From positions 1 through 64,000 of the forward strand of contig CAVQMC010000028.1 of the NCBI GenBank assembly GCA_963713505.1: a stretch of 64,000 nucleotides of DNA, given 5' to 3'. Both the position numbers and the translations under genes were made by a program. Shown one piece after another: positions 1 through 8,709 of the stretch. Each line of letters opens with the position of its first letter. The first letter of the stretch is position 1. The DNA is from CAVQMC01 sp963713505. Its GTDB lineage: Bacteria > Bacteroidota > Ignavibacteria > Ignavibacteriales > Ignavibacteriaceae. The notes beneath the pieces were generated by a model. The model saw nothing but the letters and a program-made list of their open reading frames with translations. It was not told where the DNA came from and searched no databases.

Positions 1-531
1 ATACATATAATAAATATTATTCGTAATAATAATAAGCAATACAATATTGTATTCGATAAATCAAAATATAACAGAGAAGAATCCAGGCCTACTTTTTTAG
101 ATATTCACACAATGATTGCATTTAATAGCATTACATTTAATTATATGTCGCTTCAATTTGAATATAGATTATCGGTAATATCATTTTTGTATCAAAAAAT
201 ACTGATAAGCGGCGGCAATACATTTACCTCTCCCAATTATCATTCATTAAACTTCGGATATGGCGCCGGTGTTAAAATTCCTATTGAAAAAATTGATTTA
301 CAGTTTTGGTTGACTTTAACAACTAGTTCACTTTATACCGGAAGTAATACTGAAAACTATTCTATGCATGATAAGATGCAGCTAATAGTTGGCTTAATAA
401 ATTATTTTAAACTTAAAAACGACGGCAGTGTAAAGTTAGGTGTAGGATTAAATTATTATTCAAATCAATTTGAATTAGAAAACAAGAATCAAAATATAAG
501 TGCTCAAGCGGGAATTAATTTTGCATTATAG
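1..531 (+). CDS. Outer-membrane beta-barrel-like protein, 5' end outside window
   Basis: The reading frame is open from the first base of the window, so this is the C-terminal part (about 176 residues) of a longer protein. The visible sequence alternates polar and hydrophobic residues with many Tyr, Phe, Asn and Gly, as in outer-membrane beta strands, and it ends in a hydrophobic residue (NFAL). The motif LNFGYGAGVKIPIEKIDLQF reads as a strand-turn-strand. An internal ATG at 112 could be taken for a start, but the open upstream frame argues against it. It ends 5 bases before the next gene, so the two are probably cotranscribed. The family and function are unknown; localisation is inferred. 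Confidence 0.55.
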   Translation: MHIINIIRNNNKQYNIVFDKSKYNREESRPTFLDIHTMIAFNSITFNYMSLQFEYRLSVISFLYQKILISGGNTFTSPNYHSLNFGYGAGVKIPIEKIDLQFWLTLTTSSLYTGSNTENYSMHDKMQLIVGLINYFKLKNDGSVKLGVGLNYYSNQFELENKNQNISAQAGINFAL

Positions 532-536
532 AAGAG

Positions 537-998
537 ATGAGCATGAATCCATTAATATATTTAGTTTTAATTATTCCTGTTTTAATACTTCTTTTTTATA
601 TGAGATTCAGATTATCCGGCTGGAAAATAATTGTTAAAAATTTCCCTTCCGCTGTAATTAAAGATATTAGTCCGATATTTGGTTTTTGGTCCGAATTTCG
701 CCGTTCCCCTAAAAGTTATCCTTTAGGCAATAATTTTTTAAAAGCAGCCGTAATTCCTTCAGGATTATATTTACAATATAATTTAAAATATGAACCAGTA
801 AAATTTTATAAACCTGTATTAATTCCATGGATTGAATTAAAAGTCAAACGGTCTAAAGAGTCTTTAAGTAAAGGATTCGATGAATATATAATAACAAAAG
901 ATGGTAATTATTTAGGAACTTTGTTTTTGCAGATTTCCACTTCTGAAAAAATAAAGGAAGAAATTAAAAAATTAGGAATTATTCTTGACGAAATTTAA
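537..998 (+). CDS. Small membrane-anchored hypothetical protein
   Basis: This 153-residue protein has one N-terminal hydrophobic segment (about residues 4-21) followed by a basic juxtamembrane stretch and a soluble, probably cytoplasmic, domain. The short stretch SGWKIIVKNFPS resembles small Bacteroidota proteins of unknown function. A short purine-rich stretch (gaagagatgag) overlaps the start region, and the gene lies 5 bases after the preceding barrel protein. Nothing indicates an enzymatic activity and no catalytic motif is visible. The reading frame is clean and codon use matches the neighbours, so it is likely a real gene. Confidence 0.6.
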   Translation: MSMNPLIYLVLIIPVLILLFYMRFRLSGWKIIVKNFPSAVIKDISPIFGFWSEFRRSPKSYPLGNNFLKAAVIPSGLYLQYNLKYEPVKFYKPVLIPWIELKVKRSKESLSKGFDEYIITKDGNYLGTLFLQISTSEKIKEEIKKLGIILDEI

Positions 999-1033
999 AT
1001 ATTTAGTTCATAGTTAATAAAAATATATTCTTT

Positions 1034-2911
1034 ATGAAAAACACTAATATTATTTTACTTACGGCGGTAATTGCAAGTTTATTTTTTTTCAATTCATGCA
1101 ATTCGCTAGTTTACTCACCGAACGATGAATATTATGTTGATATCCAGCAGCCAACTGCAAATTTATCTATTAATCTTGATAACGCAGAAGACACAATTTA
1201 TGTTAGAGGAAATACGGAATTCAATTATACGGTTGATGTAAAAGATAAGCAATTTGCCAGTGTTGTATTTTATCTAAATTCGGAAGAGATAGATTATACT
1301 TCAAATAGAAACACATTTTTATTTCACTCTAATAATTATAACGACGGTACATATAATTTTAGGCTGGAAGTTTTGGCTTTTTCCGGGAGCGGAAGTCTTG
1401 CCGATAAATTGCACAGCGAATATCTTGTAAGTGCACAAAATTGGACTGTCATAATAGACAATCAAACAGTTTATGATGATTTTGATATTGATTCTGTAAA
1501 AGCAGTTAATGGAAGTTTAAAAATATCATGGAAAAAATATCCGTTTTATAATTTTGAACAATATAGAATATATAAAGCAAAGGTATCGGATAATGGAATT
1601 ACTCAAAGCTATAATCAAATTGGAACAATTTTTAACAAACAAATAAATTATTTTTTAGACACCACATACGTAGGCGGTAAATTTAAATATAAAGTTGAAG
1701 CAAAAACCTACGGCAATATTTATAAAAGCATAGAAAAATTATATTCTGATAATTCTATGTTGCTGCTTCCTTTGAATATACTTGATAATGAAAGAGTTGA
1801 AGTAAAATGGAATAAGAATAAGTACTATTCTAATTTCAAATATTATTACCTGGAAAAAGCCACAACATTTAATGCTGTAAACGGCTGGTATGATCAGGTT
1901 GGAATATTTAATAATATTAATGATACATCGTTCGTTGATACTATGGGTTTTGGATATGAAATGGTTTATAGGCTTACAACAAAATCAGGGCAGTACAACT
2001 ATTATTTCTCTAATACAGTTACTGGTTATACAGGTCAGCAACTTAATGAAATATATGAAATAACAAGAATTCAGCATATTCCAATTTTAAATTCCATATA
2101 TCTCAATGGTCAATATAGATATGATGCAAATACACTCAAATTATTAAACAGCGGTACAAGTCATATTGAAGTTTCTAAAAAGGGAACTTATGCTTTTACA
2201 AATGAGGAAAATAATTATTACCCGCCTCATACTTTTACAAGCGTAGATCCGGTAACTTTACAAAACGGCACTTCTTTCCATACTGATCTATTAATGCATT
2301 ATTATTCAACCAATCCTAAATTTTTAGTTTCGGAAACAGGAAATTGCTTTTATTTAAGTTATAGATATAAGGATCCTACAACCTACGGACCTCCGGCAAA
2401 AGTGTTTATCAAGACAAATCCTCCCCAGGTAATTTATAAAGATTCTTCTTACGATTATTCGGAAAGAATATTGATATCGAATTTATCAAATGAAGGCGAA
2501 TATCTATTTATATGGCCTAATGTATTTAAACTGAATGGAAATAGTGTAACTAAATTATACACGGTTAATACAATATTATATCTGCAGAGAATTACATTTT
2601 CTCAAACAGGAACCGAATATCTTTTAAGTGAAAATCAATCAATTGAAATTTTTAATTGTAGTAATAATTCATTAGTCAAAAGTATAAACATCGGAGTTGA
2701 TTTAAATAATATAATGATAGATGAATCAACAGGTTATTTAGGAGGGAATGTTAATAATGCAAATACTTACAGGATATATGATTTAAACAACGGTAATTTA
2801 GTAATGCAAATTAAACTGGCTTACGATAGTTCCAATGAACCGGGGACTTGTTACCTTGTAAATTCTCATTTATTCGCATACAACGGCCACTATATAAATT
2901 TAACTTTCTAA
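1034..2911 (+). CDS. Large surface lipoprotein with FnIII-like and propeller-like regions
   Basis: The 625-residue product starts with a lipoprotein signal (hydrophobic core, then FNSC at the lipobox), so it should be exported and lipidated on Cys22. Residues around 150-240 and 245-335 each contain the W(K)xYxx(F)xxYxxY pattern with a following strand typical of fibronectin type III-like modules. The C-terminal half (about 345-625) holds repeated short beta segments that resemble a divergent beta-propeller. No catalytic residues are evident. It is followed after 18 bases by another exported protein and is probably part of a four-gene secreted or outer-membrane cluster. Domain names here are inferred from pattern; the family is not recognised. 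Confidence 0.65.
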   Translation: MKNTNIILLTAVIASLFFFNSCNSLVYSPNDEYYVDIQQPTANLSINLDNAEDTIYVRGNTEFNYTVDVKDKQFASVVFYLNSEEIDYTSNRNTFLFHSNNYNDGTYNFRLEVLAFSGSGSLADKLHSEYLVSAQNWTVIIDNQTVYDDFDIDSVKAVNGSLKISWKKYPFYNFEQYRIYKAKVSDNGITQSYNQIGTIFNKQINYFLDTTYVGGKFKYKVEAKTYGNIYKSIEKLYSDNSMLLLPLNILDNERVEVKWNKNKYYSNFKYYYLEKATTFNAVNGWYDQVGIFNNINDTSFVDTMGFGYEMVYRLTTKSGQYNYYFSNTVTGYTGQQLNEIYEITRIQHIPILNSIYLNGQYRYDANTLKLLNSGTSHIEVSKKGTYAFTNEENNYYPPHTFTSVDPVTLQNGTSFHTDLLMHYYSTNPKFLVSETGNCFYLSYRYKDPTTYGPPAKVFIKTNPPQVIYKDSSYDYSERILISNLSNEGEYLFIWPNVFKLNGNSVTKLYTVNTILYLQRITFSQTGTEYLLSENQSIEIFNCSNNSLVKSINIGVDLNNIMIDESTGYLGGNVNNANTYRIYDLNNGNLVMQIKLAYDSSNEPGTCYLVNSHLFAYNGHYINLTF

Positions 2912-2929
2912 TAAAGGAAGAATAATAAT

Positions 2930-3667
2930 ATGAATAAAAAGTTGATTTATATTTTTATTTTGTTTTTTGTATTCGGTTTAAAAATAACTTTTAGTCAATC
3001 TTATATTTCACTTAGAACAACCGGGGAATATAATATTTTTTCAATGTCGGATCTTAAAGAAGTACAAACAGAAATACAATCCGACATGATCAACTCCGGA
3101 ATTCCTGCTTCGATAGTTGAATCTTTTCCTCCATATTTTGGTTTACAATTAGAAATCGTTTTACCTGCAACTTTCATTAATGCGGCTGACCTTAATTATG
3201 GTTTTTTGATTGATTTTTCTTCAACCGGCGGAAGAGTTGATTATAAGGATTATTCCGGTGAAGTTAAATTTGATCAGGTAGTAAAAGCATTTTCGTTTGG
3301 TGTTCTGATAGAATTTCAAAAAATAAAAAACGAACATTTATTTTTTACTTATGGGCTAAAAGTTCCATTAATAATTGCCTCGTTGGACAACAAAGGCACA
3401 ACCATAATAGGAGATAATTATAGCGAAAATAACTTTAAATTTAATAGCTTTTCCGTAGGAATTGAACCCAACTTCAATTTGTTTTATGCTGTAAATAATT
3501 TCATTTTTGGAGTTAGTCTAGGTTATTTAATTTGTATACCTTCTAATTATACATATTCGGAAAATTCAGATGCTTTTCTTCAGAAACGTAACGGAGATCC
3601 TGTTACAATAGGAACTAATGGTTTAAGATTAGGATTGAAAGTCGGCTATAATTTTTTAAATGAATAA
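2930..3667 (+). CDS. Exported outer-membrane beta-barrel protein
   Basis: This 245-residue protein has a signal peptide (KK charge, long Phe/Ile/Leu core, cleavage likely after TFSQ). The remainder is dominated by amphipathic beta strands with glycine-tyrosine turns, for example GLRLGLKVGYNF at the C terminus, which looks like a closing strand. Size and pattern fit a small Bacteroidota outer-membrane barrel of the porin/OmpW-like shape. The start is supported by an upstream aaggaag Shine-Dalgarno-like sequence at about 2915-2921. It is the last gene of the co-directional cluster that begins at the left edge. The ligand is unknown. Confidence 0.6.
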   Translation: MNKKLIYIFILFFVFGLKITFSQSYISLRTTGEYNIFSMSDLKEVQTEIQSDMINSGIPASIVESFPPYFGLQLEIVLPATFINAADLNYGFLIDFSSTGGRVDYKDYSGEVKFDQVVKAFSFGVLIEFQKIKNEHLFFTYGLKVPLIIASLDNKGTTIIGDNYSENNFKFNSFSVGIEPNFNLFYAVNNFIFGVSLGYLICIPSNYTYSENSDAFLQKRNGDPVTIGTNGLRLGLKVGYNFLNE

Positions 3668-4051
3668 AGAACACACAAATAATTTAAAGTTCTTTAAAGA
3701 TTTGTACTTAATGCATACCATCGATAATTAGAATCATCTCAGTTACTTAAAACTACCTGCGCCAGAGCCCGGAAGTTAGACTACATTCGAACGCGATGCA
3801 TTTTTCGACGCACGGTAACAAATTCCATTCACTTTTATACTTACCATATTATTTCGGTTAAAACTTTAAAATAGACTTTTAAATCATGATAGGGTTAAAA
3901 TTGTTGAACTGCAATTTTGACTTACAGTTCAAATACTGAACACGCTGGAGTATTTTTTTACTCAATAAACGGCTGATTATCACTTTTACCATCTTTTCCT
4001 GCGTTTATTAGTAGAAGCATACTTATTGTTAAATAAACCAAAGGAAATAGG
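3668..4051. other. Intergenic stretch, no gene recognised
   Basis: These 384 bases hold no convincing reading frame. An imperfect dyad (caaataatttaaag/ctttaaagatttg, 3676-3705) just after the preceding stop could be a weak terminator. A locally GC-richer patch at about 3757-3812 stands out against the AT-rich surroundings but does not translate to anything recognisable. The promoter for the following lipoprotein gene should lie in the last 100 bases; an aaaggaaat Shine-Dalgarno-like element precedes its ATG. Confidence 0.4.
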
Positions 4052-4624
4052 ATGAAAAGTGTACTTAAAATTATTTTTTCTATCGCATTTGCAGCAATAC
4101 TGCTTTCAGGGTGTTCAAAAATCAGTAATCCTGTACAGCCTGAGCCGGGTGACAATTCCGGACACGGTGGCGACCCGGATCCGGTAACAATTAATACGCC
4201 TGTAAAAATGCATATAACAGAGATCCGTGTAAACCGGTTCCCTGAGAAGAAACCGGACGGGAAATTCTGGGACGTTAATAATCCCATTTTACCATTAATA
4301 AGAAGACCGGATGTTTATGTTAAGCTAAGTCAAGGCAGCACAAAGATATATCGTTCCAACACCGAGGAAGATGCTTATTACCTTTCAACCTACACTTTTA
4401 CAAAGGCGGGGGTATTAAATGGTTCGGATCTTCCATACGACGCAATAGTGACGAAAGAATACAGACTGGAGGTTATGGATGATGATGTAGCTGTAGATGA
4501 TAATATGGCCACTTTAACATTTACACCAATAGATTATTACAATAATGATAACGCAGTAACATTCGGCATAAACAAAGAGATCGGAGGAGTCGGGATACAA
4601 GTATACGGCACCTGGGTATATTAA
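4052..4624 (+). CDS. Secreted lipoprotein with C2-like beta-sandwich
   Basis: The 190-residue product has a clear lipoprotein signal with LLSGC as the lipobox, then a low-complexity Pro/Gly/Asp linker (about 31-48). The remaining domain starts with ITEIRVNRFPEKKPDGKFWD, followed by PDVYVKL. That pattern is typical of C2-like beta-sandwich domains found in exported Bacteroidota proteins; an acidic run later (MDDDVAVDDN) could bind calcium. The gene is visibly richer in GC than its neighbours, suggesting different ancestry. It stands alone, with gaps on both sides. The specific function is unknown; the C2-like assignment is by pattern only. Confidence 0.6.
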   Translation: MKSVLKIIFSIAFAAILLSGCSKISNPVQPEPGDNSGHGGDPDPVTINTPVKMHITEIRVNRFPEKKPDGKFWDVNNPILPLIRRPDVYVKLSQGSTKIYRSNTEEDAYYLSTYTFTKAGVLNGSDLPYDAIVTKEYRLEVMDDDVAVDDNMATLTFTPIDYYNNDNAVTFGINKEIGGVGIQVYGTWVY

Positions 4625-4941
4625 TCAACAAAACGAATAATACGAAGCCGATCCAAGTGGGCAGTTGAAATTCCGTAATCAAACATAAATAATGCCGGCA
4701 CACAAATATTCAGGGATAGAACATTTTTAATTAATGATTTTATTTTATATGTTCTTTGAAATTTGTCAATACGTTAATTGGTTATTTAAAGAGTGAGTTT
4801 TCAATCATCTTTACTAGCATTTAAGTATCCTTTTTAATTCGTGCTCAGCCATTGTTCAAAACTTTTATTTGTTTTGTTTTCTGAGTAAGTCCAGTCTGGT
4901 TTAAGATTAAGGCCGTTCAGACTTTTTTTGCTAAAATTTCA
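4625..4941. other. Intergenic stretch without recognisable gene
   Basis: These 317 bases follow the C2-like lipoprotein gene. No open frame of useful length, no strong hairpin and no RNA gene were seen. The sequence leads into a decayed coding remnant that becomes recognisable from about 4942, so part of it may be unrecognisable debris of the same gene. Confidence 0.35.
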
Positions 4942-5187
4942 GAATGGATGATTTATTGTAATGGGATTAAATTAGAAGTACAGATTGACAAATTCTTTTA
5001 CAGTATGCGCAAGAATTAGGACTATTTGCTCAATTGCTTGTTGAAAGTAATATTAAATCTTTCGGGGATCTAAAATGCTGCTGAAGCCGAAAATACTAAT
5101 TTATTTTCTTATCAGTTGGATAAATCCAACTTCAATGGACGAATAATTAATCAATTCCACATCAGTTCGAGACTGACCGAAAAGTAA
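4942..5187 (+). pseudogene. Decayed C-terminal gene fragment, unknown family
   Basis: Three consecutive pieces in different frames read like parts of one protein. They are EWMIYCNGIKLEVQIDKFF (from 4942), then LLQYAQELGLFAQLLVES and IKSFGDLK (about 4995-5073), then AAEAENTNLFSYQLDKSNF through to SSRLTEK and a stop at 5185-5187. Joining them needs two frame changes (near 4995 and 5073). No start codon, signal or full-length partner is visible, so I read it as the tail of a broken gene rather than a live one. The family is not recognised. It sits directly next to the REP-like palindrome at 5194-5265. Confidence 0.35.
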
Positions 5188-5193
5188 CGAAAT

Positions 5194-5265
5194 GTTATTT
5201 CGAAAGTGTCTTCGACTTAGAAATCTAAAAAAAGAGAGATTTCTCCCTTCGGTCGAAATGACAAC
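5194..5265. repeat. REP-like imperfect palindrome
   Basis: The left arm (gttatttcga...ttcgacttagaaatct, 5194-5226) is roughly complementary to the right arm (agatttctcccttcggtcg...acaac, 5237-5265). They form a hairpin of about 30 bp with mismatches around an A-rich loop. The right arm resembles the dispersed 'gagatttctcccttcggtcgaa' class of intergenic palindromes common in Bacteroidota and relatives. It lies between the decayed fragment and the 3' end of the downstream kinase gene on the other strand, where it could also slow transcription. Only one copy is visible in this window. Confidence 0.5.
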
Positions 5266-5314
5266 AGAATTTTTTGGTCGACCACAATTAAAAGAAGTAA
5301 ATGCTTTGGCCTTA

Positions 5315-8128
5315 TCACCCCTGCATTTTCTTTCTATATGAATTGGGTGAAATTCCAAACTGCTTTTTGAAAACTCTACCGAAATAACCCTGGTCATTAA
5401 AGCCAACTTTGTAGCAAATCCCGGCAATAGTATCTGCATTTAGTTTTAAAAGATCGGCTGCACGTTGCAGGCGAAGTGAACGAATTAATTGTCCTGCCGG
5501 CTGCGCAACCAGTGCATGAAGTTTTCTGTTTAACTGTGAAATACTCATATTGACTTCATCAGCAAGATTTTCAACACTGAACTGCGGATCCTCAAAATTT
5601 TGTTCTATAACTTTTATTGTCTTTTCCAAAAATTCCCGGTCCACAGAAACAACAGTAACTTCCGAAGGCTTAATAATTGTTGATTTACTAAAACGTTTCC
5701 TTAGCTGCTTACGTTGATAAATTAAATTTCTTACTCTTACCTTTAATTCTTTTGCACTGAAAGGTTTTGTAATATAAGCATCAATACCGGTCTCCAGTCC
5801 TTCTATTTTATCATCGAGTCCGGCTTTTGCAGTCAGCATTATAATCGGGATATGACTAGTTTTCACATCGCTTCTAATTTGTTTGCTGAACTGAAAACCG
5901 TCCATTCCCGGCATCATCACATCTGTAATGATCAAATCAGGTATTTCGTCTCTAGCATTTACTATTCCTTCATCACCGTCCGAAGCTTTTATTACTTTGT
6001 ATTCGGTTTTCAACAGTTCACTGATGTAATTCCGTACGTCAATATTATCTTCGACTATTAAAACTATTTCATTGTTTTCAGATACGCTATAATCCGGCTC
6101 ATGAATTTCTTCATCTTTTTCTTGAGCACTAAAATTATTCGCAATTGAAGATTCTTCCGGATGCAATTTGACTAATTCTTCCTTTTCAAATTTAGAATCG
6201 CCTAACGGAAGCTGAATGATAAACTCGCTTCCTTCGCCTTCCTTACTTTTGACAGAAATATTTCCTTTGTGAAGTTCAATCAATTCTTTTGTAAGCGCCA
6301 AACCTATTCCTGTACCTTCGTGTTTTCTCGTTGCTGAACCATCCACCTGGTAAAAGCGGTCAAAAATATGCGGCAGGCGATCGGTTGGAATCCCAACTCC
6401 GTTATCTATAACCCTAATTTCAATAATGGAATTAATAACTTTTAGCAAGACCCTTATTTTACCGCCCGAAGCAACAAATTTGAATGCATTTGAAAGAAGA
6501 TTATAAAAAATCTTTTCCATTTTATCGGGATCAAAAGCTACAAGTATGCTTTCATATTCCGAGGAAAATTTCATTGAGATTTTTTGGGATTTGGCCATCG
6601 ATTCAAAAGAATAGAACAAACTTTTTAAAAATGAAACTATGTTTTGCTGTTCTGCTTTCAAATCCATACTACCAGCCTCAAGCTTTGAGAGATCAAGCAG
6701 TTGATTTATCAAAGTAAGAAGCCTCCTTGCGTTTCTATCTGCAACCTGCAGTTTTCCTTTTTCCTTAATATCAATATCTCCGGACATTACACTATTAATT
6801 TGACCAAGTACCAGCGTAAGCGGTGTCCGGAATTCGTGAGATATATTCGCAAAAAACCGGGATTTCAATTGGTCAAGTTCCTGAAGTTTTGCCTGCGCTA
6901 TTTTTAATTCTTTTAAAGTCCCTTCCATCTTGCTTTTTGATTCTTCAATATTTTTAAAGTCTTCGTAACGGGCATAAGCTATTGAGAATGCTTCTGCCAA
7001 TGTCTTAACAATTTCAAGTCTTTCATCAGAAAGGGGAGAATCATTTCCAACATAAAGCATACCCTGGGCAAAGGGAATAAAGTGCAAAACAAGAGATTCA
7101 GGGGGATTTGATGAGCCCTGATAAGATTCAGCATTAGGGACTTGCCCGATTTTAATCATGGATGTTGTCCAGTTAATAAATTCTTTCCTGTTCCAGTTTT
7201 CCTTATAAACTTGCTTTTTCCTCCAATGAGAAACCGTATTCATTGTGAGGTTGTTTGCATTAAAAGCTAAATTTAAAACTCCCAATGCTTTGCCAGCAGG
7301 TGTAGTTAAATAAACATGCACCTGTTCTTTTTCTTCATCAACAATAAAAACTCCGCATCGTATAAAAGGAACTTCCAGAGTTTTAAGTTCTCGCCATATA
7401 ATCGGTGTAATGCGATTGAGATCTTCGGAGGTACGCATACTTGCAATTTCACCGCGGACTCTATCCAGTGAAGTTTGTTTAATAGCTTCATGCGCCAAAG
7501 CTTCCGCTTTCTGGATATCAAGAAATCTTGTATAACTCTGCTCAAATACATGTCCGAAGCGCTTCAAAATTATATTATCTTTATCAGATAATTTTCTGCC
7601 AAAATGATTAACTACAAACATAGATGTATAATTAGAAACAGAAACAGATCTGGTATAGCCGCCTTCACGGGATAGTACCTTTTCTTTCCATTCAGGAGTA
7701 GATGAATTATACGGAGGATATTTAAATAAATGTTTAAAGAATTCAATTTTTTCCTCTTTCGTATATTCCTCCGTGAAAAAGCTTTCACCCTTTGTCGTAC
7801 CCTCAGCTAAAACCCTATAAATAGGTCTATCCAGAAACGGAATGGCAGCTCTTTTCATATAATTTTCTGTTACACCTGTTGAACCCCAAAATGTGAATTC
7901 TTTATCAATCTCGTCATTATTGATAACCATGAATACTCCGGTTATGTCCAGGTTCATGTTGTCCAATTCTTTAGCAACCAAATTGACAACTTTTTGCAAA
8001 TCAGTTGAATGCCGCATTGTCATAGCAAATGCTCTTACTCTTTCGAAAGCTTTTTCTATTTCCAGTTCTCGTTTTTTTGCAGCAAGTTCTTTTTCAAGGG
8101 AGTCAAATTTTGACTTTGATTGTGACAT
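5315..8128 (-). CDS. Hybrid sensor histidine kinase/response regulator with AraC output
   Basis: This 937-residue single-chain two-component system has no signal peptide or transmembrane segment, so it is probably cytoplasmic. The N terminus has two tandem units, each a helix with ERVRAFAMTM- or DRVRGEIASM-type sequence followed by a GAF-like domain (about 28-205 and 220-390). Next come HisKA with phospho-His431 (NISHEFRTPL), HATPase (N box about 543, DNGVGI about 575, GTGIGL about 605), a receiver (about 688-805, Asp736, Lys788) and a C-terminal AraC helix-turn-helix (about 830-935). Kinase, receiver and DNA-binding domains are all intact. Unlike typical Bacteroidota HTCS proteins it lacks a periplasmic propeller, so it likely reads an internal signal. 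The target genes are unknown. Confidence 0.9.
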   Translation of the reverse strand: MSQSKSKFDSLEKELAAKKRELEIEKAFERVRAFAMTMRHSTDLQKVVNLVAKELDNMNLDITGVFMVINNDEIDKEFTFWGSTGVTENYMKRAAIPFLDRPIYRVLAEGTTKGESFFTEEYTKEEKIEFFKHLFKYPPYNSSTPEWKEKVLSREGGYTRSVSVSNYTSMFVVNHFGRKLSDKDNIILKRFGHVFEQSYTRFLDIQKAEALAHEAIKQTSLDRVRGEIASMRTSEDLNRITPIIWRELKTLEVPFIRCGVFIVDEEKEQVHVYLTTPAGKALGVLNLAFNANNLTMNTVSHWRKKQVYKENWNRKEFINWTTSMIKIGQVPNAESYQGSSNPPESLVLHFIPFAQGMLYVGNDSPLSDERLEIVKTLAEAFSIAYARYEDFKNIEESKSKMEGTLKELKIAQAKLQELDQLKSRFFANISHEFRTPLTLVLGQINSVMSGDIDIKEKGKLQVADRNARRLLTLINQLLDLSKLEAGSMDLKAEQQNIVSFLKSLFYSFESMAKSQKISMKFSSEYESILVAFDPDKMEKIFYNLLSNAFKFVASGGKIRVLLKVINSIIEIRVIDNGVGIPTDRLPHIFDRFYQVDGSATRKHEGTGIGLALTKELIELHKGNISVKSKEGEGSEFIIQLPLGDSKFEKEELVKLHPEESSIANNFSAQEKDEEIHEPDYSVSENNEIVLIVEDNIDVRNYISELLKTEYKVIKASDGDEGIVNARDEIPDLIITDVMMPGMDGFQFSKQIRSDVKTSHIPIIMLTAKAGLDDKIEGLETGIDAYITKPFSAKELKVRVRNLIYQRKQLRKRFSKSTIIKPSEVTVVSVDREFLEKTIKVIEQNFEDPQFSVENLADEVNMSISQLNRKLHALVAQPAGQLIRSLRLQRAADLLKLNADTIAGICYKVGFNDQGYFGRVFKKQFGISPNSYRKKMQG

Positions 8129-8388
8129 TGAAGGATTTCTGTAATTTTTTAATGAGTTATAGTAATATTTAAAATTGATTACATGATATATTGAATATAC
8201 TTCAATACTTAATTAAATGCATTTGTATTTCTAAGTATTAGGGTAAATTTTGGACCCTTAAGCAGTTTTTGACAATTAATAAGCCGGATGATATTGCGAA
8301 CAATATAATTGTTTCGAAGAATGGGGGAATGTTACATTCTGCAATTAAGTGTTCTGAAATATCTCAAAGGCAGAGGAAAGTTTAAAAT

Positions 8389-8420
8389 TACAAAGGTCTT
8401 GTTTTACAAGACCTTTGTAG
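8389..8420 (-). terminator. Probable terminator of tRNA-Leu
   Basis: A perfect 13-bp stem (tacaaaggtcttg / caagacctttgta) with a five-base loop lies 8 bases after the 3' end of the tRNA-Leu on the minus strand. It is followed there by a U-rich sequence (attttaaac). It could also terminate weakly in the other direction. Confidence 0.65.
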
Positions 8421-8427
8421 AATTTAG

Positions 8428-8513
8428 TACCGAAGGCCGGACTCGAACCGGCACGAGGTGTGAGCCCCACTGGATTTTGAGTCCAGCGCGTCTACCAATT
8501 CCGCCACTTCGGC
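8428..8513 (-). tRNA. tRNA-Leu (CAA)
   Basis: On the minus strand this is an 86-nt class II tRNA. It has acceptor stem GCCGAAG/CTTCGGT, a D arm TGGCGGAATTGGTAGACGC, anticodon stem-loop TGGA-CTCAAAA-TCCA giving anticodon CAA, a long variable arm, and a T arm with GGTTCGAGTCC. CCA is not encoded. The gene lies downstream of, and on the same strand as, gltX-glnS and is followed by a strong hairpin terminator. A partial copy of its 5' half lies 52 bases upstream. Confidence 0.95.
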
Positions 8514-8564
8514 ATAAAAAAAATTATAAGAACTTTTTAATTTTGTCTAAAAAGTAAAAAACCT

Positions 8565-8613
8565 AGCGCGTCTACCAACTTGCCTTCCGGCAGGCAGGTT
8601 CCGCCACTTCGGC
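8565..8613 (-). pseudogene. Partial tRNA-Leu 5' half with a 20-nt palindromic insertion
   Basis: On the minus strand this repeats the first 29 bases of the neighbouring tRNA-Leu (GCCGAAGTGGCGGAA then TTGGTAGACGCGCT). Exactly 20 bases are inserted in the D loop (8579-8598, cttgccttccggcaggcagg). The insert is nearly self-complementary (nine of ten pairs, one of them G-T). After the D arm the similarity stops, so no anticodon or T arm is present and it cannot be a working tRNA. The insert resembles dispersed short palindromes seen in related genomes. Confidence 0.7.
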
Positions 8614-8709
8614 TCAGAATTTCAAATAAATTTTCAATTAAATCTTTAAAAATTTAGACTTCAATTTTAAACTAAAATGAAGTTATATTCAAGCTAATTT
8701 ATTTAAAAA

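Noticed and set aside
3958..4287. A 109-codon frame on the minus strand
   Set aside because: It lies opposite the start of the C2-like lipoprotein gene and has no ribosome site.
8309..8557. An 82-codon frame on the plus strand across the tRNA-Leu
   Set aside because: It is the antisense reading of the tRNA and its terminator, a well-known annotation artefact.
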